From: Sclerodactyla briareus | Lineage: Eukaryota; Echinodermata; Holothuroidea; Dendrochirotida; Sclerodactylidae | Reading direction: 5' to 3' | Assembly: GCA_026419785.1 (NCBI GenBank) | Contig: JAODTK010003699.1 | Coordinates: forward strand, 1 to 64,000 | DNA length: 64,000 bases | Shown: in pieces, positions 24,186 to 35,464 of the stretch | Numbering within the stretch: the stretch's first letter is position 1 | Layout of the letters: every line of letters begins with the position of its first letter | Notes under the pieces: generated by a model | Told to the model about the DNA's origin: nothing | The model's input: only the letters and a program-made list of their open reading frames with translations | Databases searched by the model: none | Translations under genes and position numbers: made by a program

Positions 24186-26232
24186 TTATCGAACCAGAAG
24201 AAAGAGCAAATTAGAAATTAGAATGTCTTGAAAGTACATGTTACTACGAACGTTTTCGGACTTCCCATTTCCCTCTCCCAGGTAATGACGTACGAATTGC
24301 AGTTAAATCTTGAGTCTTTAACGGCAACAAATACAACATCAAAATACAATTCGAAATTACACAAGTAAAAAGGAAGATCCACGTTGGTAGAGCTGGTTAT
24401 CAGACTGGGTTTGAATTCCTGATATAAAGAGCTTTTTTTTATTTTTCTTTCAAAATATGTGTTTCCACTGGCCTAGGATAGGACAAGTGGTCCAATTACA
24501 GTTGTTGCAGTCTGCCTTTTTACTGATGTGCTCATGGATAGTTTTTTTCTTTCACATAACAAGTCCTGAATCTATACAATAGACCTGCTCCACGCACAAC
24601 CACTTGAAACCCGCCGTCTCCTCTCACTCCACTAACATAGACGATCGTAGCCTCCCTCCAAATAGTTCAGTCGAGATTCACAACTGCATGTAATGGTCAT
24701 GCACGAAGATGGACTAGTATCTACCTAAACCCGTACGAAGACCCTGGATTATGTGGGCATCCTGCACACAATGCAATCTTCATATCATAATCACTAAAAC
24801 TTGGAACCAATTTAATCTGGACTGGGTTAGGGAAGGTTTGGAATTATTTTCGAATACGTCCGTTTATGAGCGGCCCTGCAATAAGATTAAAAGGGTGGCA
24901 CGGCAAAAATTTTGCAATCAGTGTCAATGTATGATCATTTCTGCATTGATATAGTCTTGTCTCTTTGAACTTCATTGTTGTTGCTTTGTTATCTCTCGGT
25001 TAAGCCCAAAGTTAAAATAATTATAGTTTTCTCTTTGGTTCAATTTGATCGTGAGACTCAAAACGGTTGCCTCACGAGAATTTATTTATCCGTGACCCAT
25101 TATTCTTCCCTGCTGTTGCCGCCTATCTTTGATCTAAATTATCGTCCACACATCCCTATCGACCCTATTGTGGAGATAACGTTCGAACTTTCCCTTCCTG
25201 CTATCATATTTTATGCAGTTTCATTCAATGGGAATCGGCTGTTTTTGAAACACGCGCCTCGCGCTGTTAGATATGTGCCAAAAACCCGTTGTAAACATGT
25301 CCCAACTATCACTGTAAATTTGGTCATGAGAAGGATGAGATTGCCCTGACCGAGATTTCGATATAGCGTAGTATTACTGTCATATATTAGACACCATACC
25401 CTGGTGGCGCCGAGGTCTTTCCGACAGTTGTAGGCAACCTTTCGAACCGTCAATTCTTTTTGCGTTCTTGCTTTGCGAAAACAAGCCTAAAAATTCAATA
25501 AAACAAGCATATAACAACCGACAGTCAGGAGTCATAGCCTTGTTCATTTTGATAAAATATCAATACTCGGGTGTATATGAAATCTGGGAATGATCACACC
25601 TTTTTCACCTTGGGGATTTCTCATTTATTAAAAGGCCATATCAACGGAAACAATTTCCATTGTTGCTGAAACTGCAAATTTCCTACAAAATCCATGGTGC
25701 TTTAGAGGTAACTTACGTCGGGTGATATGCTGGGTCATTTCCAACATTTAACAACCATCGTCTTCATGGAAGTTGTTTCTGTTCGCGCCTCTGATAGCTC
25801 TGGTCTTCCTGACACACAACCGAAAGTTTTTGATCAATTGCATATACATCTTCAGTGAACATCACTATTGCAATAAGACATTCGAATAACTTGGGGTAGC
25901 TATAGACCCGTTGACACGTGGGTCAAGAGCACCCACAAAACATTAAACAATGATTATAAGACCTGACACTCATCTCGAAATCCCTGGAAGTAATAGTTGA
26001 ACAGCGCCGGCTGTACTTCCTTCTCCATCCTCACTGTCCTCATTTAGCACATCAGTAAATAAGGCGCACTTAAGGAGACGGAATTCCTTTTGCCCAAACT
26101 GTCCCTAGTATAACACCGGCCCACCTTGCTTGTCCACGTTTTTTTTACGTCCCTCTGTCGTAAGTACATTTTTAGTCTGACCATAACAGACAGGATGGGA
26201 GCCAGCAGACAGATCGCAATCTGTGTTACCTA

Positions 26233-26565
26233 CTTGAAAAATGAGAGTTCAATACTCTCATAGTAACAAATAAATGTGTCTTGGTGTCAATCATCAAGTC
26301 GAATATCTAAATGTGACATATTTCTCCCTTTCAGTTGATAAGACCTTTTTCGTTATTTTGGTATTGATCTTTGTTAAACACTGTCACCAGTTGCCCCACA
26401 TGACATATCTCTCTGCAACAGTACAGCTATATACGCTATTATCGCCAGACCAACATGTCTTCTGGTGGATCGATCAAGTTTTTACTACAGACATTGAAAC
26501 ATCTTGGATGGACGGTCTGAACCAGGACGTCATTGCCTGTTTTCTAGGGTTACGAAACCAGGAGC
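26233..26565 (-). CDS. Ectodomain exon of RTK-like gene, copy B
   Basis: Homologous to 18007-18352 with the same donor region (TTCAAG|TAGGTAA here; one G appears missing). The minus strand carries the words listed for copy A with indels. The plus-strand open frame of 147 codons over this exon (26274-26717) is antisense and not conserved in copies A and D. Confidence 0.35.
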
Positions 26566-28227
26566 TACTTGTGAATCAAGCAGATTTTAAAGATTCGCTT
26601 TCATTCCCAAACTTTTTTGTACGTAGCCGCTCGGTATTGATAACGGATTCCTCTAATTATTGTGAGGTTCGACAACGACGACGTTGTGGACATTCTGCGA
26701 CTTACAAGGACGAGTGATCTGGGCATCGTATAGCCTCAGTACGACACTGCACCAAGTTTTATACTGTTTTCAAGTTTGATAACCTCCGCCAAGTTTAACG
26801 CCGAGCGTTCTCGAGCATTGTTTGAAAAATGACCTGTTGACCCATGTTTTCGCCTAACGGACCATGACTGTTTACAATATTTGGAATTATAATTATGACA
26901 GTCTTCCAAAATTCACTTTTTTTTGTGCCGCTAGGTATTTTATGTATCGCCCGGTTGACCATCTTTCCCCGCAGATTGTGAATTTTCCTGTTATTTTTTA
27001 ACAGCCAAGTCCATGATTATTGTAACACGGAGGCTCATACTTCACTATTACAAACCTAAAAAAAAATGGGAAAGGTGGGTTTCAATCACAACCAATACCG
27101 CTACTCACTCCCTGAAATTCTATGCCGAGTGCTTTTACTAGGTGTAAATAAAATTACCTATTAGAAAGCGCCGCTGATGTTCACCTAAAACACTTTTCGT
27201 ATAATAATGGTAATGTTTTTCTTTCTCTTTCTTTTCTCTCTCCGAATTGCAGTTGCAAAGCACTTTACTTCTTTTCCCATTACTCTTGTTGGGTTTTTTT
27301 TTTTATTGTTCTTTTCTTTCACGTGGCCAGACTTATGACGCCATGAGTTTAACTCGTCCTGGTCCGTTCATCATTCAGTGGTTTTATTTTTTCTTTCTGC
27401 TCCACATTGTCTAATATGACATGTTTATGACACTTGGTATTTGTTCGTTCACTTAGGTGAAGAGGAAACTGAGTTACGAAGTAACGGTACGTTTTTTTTA
27501 TATGTGCAATGGTGTTTAAATCATCAGGCACTTATGGACGCAGGAGGTGGGGTTCATTGTTAGGTAGCAACGTTCATGTGTAATTCGCAAGAACGACAAA
27601 CACTATGCGTGTAACTATGTACCCGGACAGTAATAAGACAACGGATATGATGCATACAAAGGATTGAAACAACCCTTAGAGAAGTTACGTACGGATTATC
27701 CATTGCGAAATGATATACAAATACTCTGTCTGTTAAGTCTCGAGCATAACTGTAAACAATATAGGAACGATCACTGTTAAAAAAATACAAGCGTCTCATG
27801 CCTCATCTAATTGAAGGTAGGATTGTGTTGAACCGCATAAGTGTGACCCGGGCAATGCTGGACACTTCTGTGTGAGAGCAATGTGACTCAAATATGTCAA
27901 ATAAAACTCTAGATGAAAAGCCATAGATATTAGAAGTTTCTACACTGTTTTGTTTCATTATTCTTGTATATGCATTCCTTTTTTGTGTTGACATTTTTGA
28001 ATTATTTTCTGTAACCTTAAAACAGTCACGTGTTCGAGAGATGTTTCTCGGGGTTTTTTCTCCGGTGTTTGATATCAATCAATACACTAAATGGTGGCGC
28101 GTCGTCCCATTGTAACAACTATGTCATGGCTGGTGGTTTTCTTGCGTCTTATATTCCTAACGACATGTGGGATCATATTTCTGTCTCCTGAGTGAATTGG
28201 GTTTCAACATTGAAGTCACTTTCCACT

Positions 28228-28262
28228 GAGAGCTCACCCCCACCCCCCCCCCCCCCCACCCC
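28228..28262. repeat. Poly-C tract
   Basis: C-rich run, also present with other lengths at 31712-31724 and 51284-51299 in the matching place. Such tracts are prone to length error. Confidence 0.8.
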
Positions 28263-29700
28263 CTCACCGTCCCCAGGTCATTTAATTCGGTATTAGCTCA
28301 TTAGTGTTTCGATGGATGGGTCCTGATAGCGCCTTGGAATGCAATAATAGATTTCGGAAATCAGTGTCATGTATGATCTTTCTTTCTCATCTGAGATAGT
28401 CTGTTCTCTTTGAACTCATTGTTTCTTTTCTTATCTCGGTTAACCTTCTACCCCAAGTTAAATATTATAGTTTTCTCGTTGGTTAAATTTGATCGTGAAC
28501 TCAAAACGGTTGCCTAAGCGGTTGCTCTGTGTTGAACTGGATTTATTTATCCGTGACCCATTATTCTTCCCTGCTGTTGCCGCCCTATCGTTGATCTAAA
28601 TTATCGTCCACACATCCCTATCGACCCTATTGTGGAGATAACGTTCGAACTTTCCTTCCTGCTACATCGTTATGCCGTGTTCATTTCATTCATTGAATCG
28701 GCTGTTAATTAGAAACAGCGCCTCGCGCTGTTTAGATATGTGACCAAACCCTTGTAAACATGTCCCACTATCCTGTATTTGGGTCAATGAGAAAGGAGTA
28801 GCTCCCTGACCGAGATTTTCGATAATACGTAGTATTACTGTCATATATTAAGAAACAATTACCCTGGTAGAGCCAACGGTATTTCCGAGAAAAAAAAGAA
28901 AGAAACAGTTGTAGGCACCTTTCGAACCGTCAATTTCGTTTTTGCTGTTCTTGCTTTGGCGGAAACAAGCCGACAATTTCATACAACAAACGCGATAACC
29001 AACCGAACATCCCGGAGTCAGAGCCTTGTTCATTTTGATAAATATTCATCACTCGGGAACTCGGTGTATATGAAATATGGGATGATAACAACTTTTCACC
29101 CTTGGGGATTTCTTCATTTAATTAAAGCCAATATCAACGGACAATTTTCATTGTTGCTGAAACCTCAACTTTCATACAACTCACTAGGTCTTTAACAGAG
29201 GGACTTACGTCCGGTTGCTATGCTGTGTCATTTTCTCATTTCACATTGTCGCATGGAATCTGTTTTGTTCTTCTCTCTGATAGCTCTGGTCTTCCTGACA
29301 CACAACCGAAAATTTTGATCAATTGCATATACATCTTCATGAACACACTATTGCAATAATACATTCGAATAACTTGGGTACTATATACCCGTTGACACTG
29401 TCAAGAGCACTACCAACAAACCAATTAACCAATTATAAAACTGACACTCATCTCGAAAATCCTGAGGTATGCGTGGCAACAGCGCCTTTGTAAACTTATC
29501 TTCCTCCTGTCCTCATTTAGAGCACATCAGTAAAATAGGCAATTAGGATGGACGGAATTCTTTTGCCAAACTTGTCCTTAGTAGAACACCGGCCCACCTT
29601 GCTTTGTCCCACGTTTTTTTAACGTCCCCCCTGTCCATAGTACATTTTTATTCTGACCATAACAGAGGCAGCAGAACAGATCGCAATCTGTGTTAACTAC

Positions 29701-30042
29701 CTTGAAAAATGAGAGTTCAATACTCTGCATAGTGACAATATGTGCCTTGGTGTCAATCAATCAAGTCGAATATCTAAATGTGAAAGATTTTTCTTTTCAG
29801 TTGATAAACCTTTCGTTTATTTTGGTATTCTCGATTGTTAGTAACAATTCAACAGTTGCCCCCACCATGGAACATATCGCTCTGCAACAGTACAGCTATA
29901 TACGCTTAGTATCGCAGAACAAAAGACTGTGCTATTTCTGGTGGGATCGATCAAGTTTACTACAGACATTGAAAACATTTTGGATGGACGGTCTGACCCC
30001 AGGACGTAATTGCCTGCTTCTAGGGTTACGAAACCACGGAGA
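29701..30042 (-). CDS. Ectodomain exon of RTK-like gene, copy C
   Basis: Homologous to 18007-18352. The donor reads TTCAAG|GTAGTTAA. Words SIELSFFK and LEAG-type segments are legible with indels. It is upstream (in gene sense) of the B/C joint, so this copy would be linked to B-derived sequence on its 3' side. Confidence 0.35.
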
Positions 30043-32855
30043 CTATTTGTGAATCAGCAATTTTTTTAAGATTCGAGTGTCACGCCGAACTTTTTTTGGG
30101 GGGGTACGTAGCTCTCGGTATTGAATACGGATTCCCAATTATGTGAGTTTCGCGACGACGCGACTTTGTGCATTCTGCTGCTTTACAAGGTGACGAGTGA
30201 ATACTGGCATCGTATAGCTCATAAGCATCTACCAAGCTTTTACTGTTTCAAGTTTGATAACCTCCGCCAAGCAATTTAAAACCGATGCTTTATCAAGCCA
30301 TTAATTGAAATGAACTGTTGACACCATTGTCAGCAGCCTACGGGAAGCCATGACTACATCATATTTGGAATTATAATTATACAGTCTTCAATATTCACTT
30401 TTTTGCAGCTAGGTATTTTTATGTATCGCCGTTGGACCATCTTTTCCCCCGCAGATTTGTGAATTTTCCTGTTATTTTCATCAACAAGCCAGTCATGATT
30501 ATTTTACCGGAGGGCATTCATCCTTCACTATAAACAAACCAGAAAAAATTGGGCAAATATGGTTTCAATCACCCAAACCGCTACTTCTACTCACTCCTGG
30601 AATTCTATGCCGAGTGATTTTACTAGTTGTAATAAAATTACCTTATTATAGCGCGGCTGATTGTTCACCTAAACAAAGTGTACATGAAACTGATGGGTAA
30701 AGGTTTCTCTTCTCTCTTTCTCCTAATTGCACCTTTACTTCTTTCCCATTCCTCTTGTTGGGGTTCTTTTTTTTTTGTTTTTTCTTCACGTGGCCAGACT
30801 TTTGACGCATGGAAGTTTTAAACTTTTCCTGGTCTTCAATCATTTAGTGGTTTTATTTCTGCTCGACATTGTCATAATATGACATGTTATATGCCATTGT
30901 ATTTTTTTCTCGTAGGTGAAGAGAAAAACTGAATTACGAGAGTACGGTACGGTTTTTATAGTGCCATGGTGTTGAGATTAGCAGGCACGTATGAACGCAG
31001 AGGGTGGGGTTTCAGTGTTAGGTAGCAAACAGTTCATGTGTAGTCGCACTAACGACAACACAATGCGTGTACATATGTACCCGGGACAGTAATAATGACA
31101 ACGGAATTGATGCTACAGGATGAATACAGACTCATTAGAGCAGTTCCGTACGGAATGATCCATTGCGAAATCATATACAAATACTCGTCTTGTTAATCGC
31201 GAGCTAGACTGTACACAATATAGGGAAGAACCTGTAAAAATACAAGCGTCTCATGCGCGCATCTAATTGAAGGTAGGATGTGCTGAACCGCATAAGTGGG
31301 GACCCGGGCAATGCTGGACAATGCTGTAGAAGAGTACGGAATGAATATGTCAAATAAAACTCAGAGGATTAGCCATAGATTCCTTAGGAAGTTTCGGGCG
31401 GACACAAAACACGTTTTGTGTCATTATTTTTGTATATTCCTATGGCCTGTTTTTTGTTTTTGAAATTTTTGAATTAGTTCTTGTAACCTTAACCGTCACG
31501 TTTTGAGAGTAATTGTTTTTGGTTCCTCTTCTCCTTCTTTGCTCCGTTTTTGAATCAATCAATAGCCCTAATTGAGGCGCTCGGCCTTGTAACAACACTA
31601 TGTCATGACTTGTGGAGTCTTGCGTCTTATGATCCTAACGACATGTGGCTCATATTTCTGTCTCCTGAGTGAATTGGGTTTCAACATTGAAGTCACTTTC
31701 CACTGAGAGCTCATGCCCCCCCCCCTCAACCTCCTTCCCCCGGGCATGATTCGGTATTAGCTCATTAGAGTTTCGATGTGGTCTGATAGCCTTTGGAATG
31801 CAATAATAAGAGTTTCGAATCCGTGTGCACTGTGCACTTGTCTTGTTATATTCCCAAAAGGTACCTAATAGTTAATAATGCCGTATTGAATAAGTTGAAT
31901 ATGCGGTTATGCAAATCCGCACAAACCACCGTTGAGAAACGCCGTTGAACCCACGAAGGCAAATCGTGTTCGAAGAATACTAATGTAGCATGGGCGTTTG
32001 AACATTATTCAGGAATATCGAATATTCATGCGGGTTGGATATCGGTTTTGACTTAGCCATCATATTTTTCCGATATTAGTAAATAAAAATTAAAAAACAA
32101 ATTGTCAGGAATTGCACTCACAAAATTCACTTCAGCCTATCATGAGATATTCTATATTTGCATTCAATACTGGTTTACCATCAGCCCTACTTTTGAACCA
32201 ATTTTGTACGTTGATGTCGTTCATTCACCTAAAAGACGGATTCGCAAAAGTTCGCTAAGAGGTTTTCTTTCTCTGTCAGCGATCATTTTACACAATTTTA
32301 GCTCAGTACCTGTGAACTTTTTCATTTTATTTCTCTGCGAAAGGTATCTTCAATCAAACTCTTGCTTATAGGAGAGATTAAGAGAGAGAGAGAAAATGAA
32401 ACCACCATTCCTATAATGGCCGAATTCAATTAGGACTTGATGGCGCACGAATAATACCGATGCTTTCTCTTTACTCAATTTCATTCTCAATAGCCGATAT
32501 GATCGACGCGGTCTCAGGTCTGTCACGGAAATCCTTGTTCCATAAATGAATGGAATTACTTGGTTCTCAAGCTAAAAGTGCATCAGTCTGGCAGCTGCGA
32601 ATTAGCTATCTGATTGTACTCAGTTTGAATAGAAACCGGCCGCGTTTGGAGATCGTACGTCGTCACTTTCACTACGATTTGCTATCTGAACTGAAAAATC
32701 TAAGTGATCTTTGCAAGATAAAAACACGTTAAGTTTACTACAGTGGACACTCCGTTCGTGGTGATCGGTGATTACTGTCATCCCCCGAGAGCTCGGTATA
32801 CAATCTACCTAAGGCATTGTTTGTCGCGGGGATAAGGTACGGAGAGCAGTTATCA

Positions 32856-33041
32856 CTAGGCCCAAACTTGATAGCCTAACTTCAATAGCGTATCGTCAAC
32901 GCTATTTCCAGGAATCGGAAGGACATGAAGTTTATCTGCGATGAGGTTGTTCACTCGTCTCGCCTTGCGAGCGGAATAGCTTTTGACCACAGACTCAGAA
33001 TCCACAGAATTGCGTACTCTATAACTAATTTCAGATTTCAA
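32856..33041 (-). CDS. Coding-looking run, possible third exon, copy C
   Basis: A 61-codon minus-strand frame with words SEISYRVRNSVDSESVV, RRVNNLIADKL and GNSVDDTLLKLGYQ. Parts of the same sequence are recognisable in D (52590-52800) and, shortened, in A (21050-21180). A pyrimidine tract plus AG (tgttttctcaag) precedes it on the minus strand. No family recognised. Confidence 0.25.
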   Translation of the reverse strand: MKSEISYRVRNSVDSESVVKSYSARKARRVNNLIADKLHVLPIPGNSVDDTLLKLGYQVWA

Positions 33042-33109
33042 TCATTTTCCTACCTACGTGTGAAGTGATTAGGGTGACTTGAGAAAACAATTTAATGAGC
33101 GCCGCATGT

Positions 33110-33478
33110 GGTTGCCCCATTCAAAATGCAAACGTCCCCCATCCTCTCAAGAATATATAGTCTGAAGATACCGTGAAGCCCTAGCTTCCGTAATCAACCC
33201 AATTCCGAGCCTTCTGCTCCACAATATTCTTCAATTTCCGACAGACAAGACCTTCAATGGGGTGTCCTGTTTTTTTTTACTGGTTATAATGAGGATGATA
33301 GGGAGGTGGGGGGGGGGGGGTGGGGGAGGGAGGGCAAGACTAACTGTACCCCTGCACAGAAGGTGAGGTTGGAATCTCCGGAATAACCAATTCGGCTATG
33401 GAACGACCGCGCACTATAGGAGAACATATAGAGGCATGTGTGTAAAACATAAAAAAATTCTCAATATTTCCATTTCAT
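33110..33478 (-). CDS. Signal-peptide-like first exon and second exon, copy C
   Basis: Starts at an ATG at 33478 (MKWKY) followed by a frameshifted hydrophobic run, a segment matching SFHSELVIP of copy D, and a donor-like ACA|GTTAGTC. After a poly-C tract, the acceptor acag precedes a frame like GHPIE near 33270. Same order as 53217-52870 and 21520-21270. It is about 1.7 kb downstream of the preceding gene's kinase C-terminal exon, which fits a head-to-tail gene array. Confidence 0.3.
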
Positions 33479-33499
33479 TATCGGCTCTGGCATAGAGGG

Positions 33500-35160
33500 C
33501 AGACTCCTAGTCCTAATAAAAACGCAGTTATCATCATAGTAAAAAACACAGTAAATGCAAATATCAATATGAGTAATGCTATTAATGTCAATATGCTGCA
33601 AAGATACAATTATATGCATGCTGGAAACTTGCAATGACGACCATGTTGGATGAATAGGACGATTACGAGACTGGCACTGCCAATGAGGCATACACATAAT
33701 GTACTATGGGTAATATACAGGGTTGACGAGTTTGTTTTACGCGTTAGTGTACAAAAAAAAAAAAAACCGATTGCGAAGGTACGCTGCCTCCTGGAGACGA
33801 GAATTAGATATTTTCTACGAAGGCGTCCGTAACACTTCCAATTTACAGGACAGAAATTGGAGGATTTCTTTTTCCTCGGTCCTCTATGTGTAGACATTAT
33901 GGGAATTTAGCCTGCCCCCTCTGTGTTTTGCAAGCTTATCTTGATTCTCCGGCGGGCATTGCAGGCATCGCTCTGTTCCACGGACCGCTGAACGGAGATA
34001 CCGAGAAGGATTAGGTTTCCACTGGGGAAACATCCTGCCGCATTTAAATGGGCTGATGTCACTCTCACACTCCAAAGACGTTGGGTAACGAATACCAATT
34101 TGTTTTACCCGTCCCTGTGTAAATTTTTACCCATTTTGAGTGAATGTTCACCCAGTTAGGGCAAAAATTGCCCATGTTGTATATGTTTGTTTTTGTTTCC
34201 CAACATTTTCCAGAGTGCAAATGAATTTGTTGATCCTCCCAATGATCCTCACCCTGGATCTTGTACTGCGATCGAAGAGTTCAGTTTCTAGTTTCCAGAT
34301 AATCCGACAGCTCTGGATACTTCCGGATGAATTCAGCGTGTACAACTCTACAAGCGGGAGTACAGCGCTTGTCAGCAGCTGCAACTTTAACCGTTTTCGT
34401 GAATATCTGTAGCTGCAATGCGAGCTCCCAAAATGGAGATGGCGCTGTCGTTCGCTGCGAAGTACTGTCTGTGAAAATGTTGCCTCTATAGATGAATGAG
34501 CGTTCCACATGAGTTGATGTCAATTGCAATGGAGTATCTTACAGTTGAGCGCCAGAAGTCGAAGAGTCGCTAGTAATACACCAGATAGAGGTTTGTAGTT
34601 CATGTGATGTGTAAAATAGCATAAAATATGCAGCGCGGGTATCATGGAGATATGTTTATTATTATTATTTCCCACCCATTTTTCATGACACGCGACTCTC
34701 AGAGATCTGTAATTTCTCCCTTTCCCTCCCGCCCAACCCCCACCTATACGACCTGAATTACAAACCCCCTGCGTATTGTCTGTCCGACATTTCTTTCGTT
34801 TGGCTCGGGTACGTGCTGTTCCTATTACAGACCCGTCAACGTCAATAGTTCGTTTGCCTCTGATATCCCATTTCCTTCCATGAATAGGTACTGAGAATAA
34901 TCAACTCTCAGATTACGGACGAGACTGCAATTGGAAGCAAATCACGTTTTACCGTCTGGCGGTCCTACTTCTACTAGTGAAGTTTCCTCAGCTCAACTCT
35001 CAATCAGGACACTATTACGTGCTTCCTCAGAAACTTTGCTTCCGACTCCTTGAAAAACTCCAACAATCGAATCACACATTTAAATGTGTTGTTCTTGATT
35101 TGATGAAAATTATGTTATTCAGCCTACAGCCTCGACAGAAAGGCTCCCAGTGGCGGTTTA
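33500..35160. other. Intergenic segment between tandem RTK-like genes
   Basis: Matches 53230-54940. By the gene model it lies between the 3' end of one gene and the 5' end of the next, so it should hold a poly(A) site and a promoter. Visible features are an A14 run (33752-33765) and the TTACCCA palindromes. The minus-strand frame 34148-34510 is not preserved in the other unit. Confidence 0.4.
34105..34175. repeat. TTACCCA/TGGGTAA inverted-repeat element
   Basis: Contains ttttaccc-type and cagttagggcaaaaat-type inverted words with a roughly 45-bp loop. The unit 2 copy at 53880-53945 is cleaner: ttttacccag versus ctgggtaaaa. Similar motifs recur downstream of the SINE-like sequence at 38080 and 57395. 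Confidence 0.5.
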
Positions 35161-35377
35161 TTTCCTATATTCCTTGAGTCCACTTGATGCGTTTTTTCTG
35201 TGTTCCTCTTTGAACGTTTATGATCATCTCTCCGTTGAAGATTTTTTTTATTCGTGTAAGGTGGTACTTACTTCGATGCATTGCGGTGCTGTACCATTCA
35301 TTTTCCGAGCGAACAACACCTAAGGAGGTTGATTTACATATTCTACAAAAAAGAGCCGATCCATAAAGGTAGTTCAC

Positions 35378-35464
35378 CTCGCTTTTTTTTTCGAGCATAA
35401 CGAGAAGGATTTCAAAAGTTGGCCTTTCGTCAGTCGCTTCATTTAGTTGGAGATCACATTCCGC
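35378..35464 (-). CDS. Kinase C-lobe exon (RPTFEIL), unit 1/2 gene
   Basis: After an acceptor-like gcgctacag the frame reads ECDLQLN, then DERPTFEILLVMLEKKSE, up to a donor-like GCGAG|GTGAAC. In tyrosine kinases the last helices carry CW followed, 8-10 residues on, by RPTF and a hydrophobic helix ending MLEK, exactly as here, except that the Trp after Cys is not seen. The frame also runs on past the donor to 35165 (words YLYGSAL, NEWYSTA), part of which is similar in the other copy at 55.0 kb. Confidence 0.55.

Larger units (their letters stand above)
22590..28355. repeat. Duplicated block B, internally deleted
   Basis: Begins inside the LINE 2 tail (acctgccattttacatacgg, compare 43348) and follows A and D. 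It lacks the part equal to 12850-15590; the junction is near 23880, where atccaaaatcaatcc joins tcagtccttac. It ends in the middle of the unit at about 28350, joined directly to block C. It therefore lacks a first exon and cannot be a complete gene. Confidence 0.8.
28356..33450. repeat. Duplicated block C, 3' part of the unit only
   Basis: Starts at the point equal to about 24905 of block B (ggaaatcagtgtcatgtatg) without LINE or downstream sequence, and continues through to the first exon at 33478. It then runs on into the 33.45-38.7 kb segment. B and C are therefore direct tandem partial copies. Confidence 0.8.

Noticed and set aside
26274-26717. 147-codon plus-strand frame
   Set aside because: Antisense to the ectodomain exon; the open frame is not kept in copies A and D, while the minus-strand words and donor are kept in all.
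29690-30052. 120-codon plus-strand frame
   Set aside because: Same region in block C, antisense and not conserved with the frame of block B.
34148-34510. 120-codon minus-strand frame
   Set aside because: The homologous segment of unit 2 does not keep the frame or its words.
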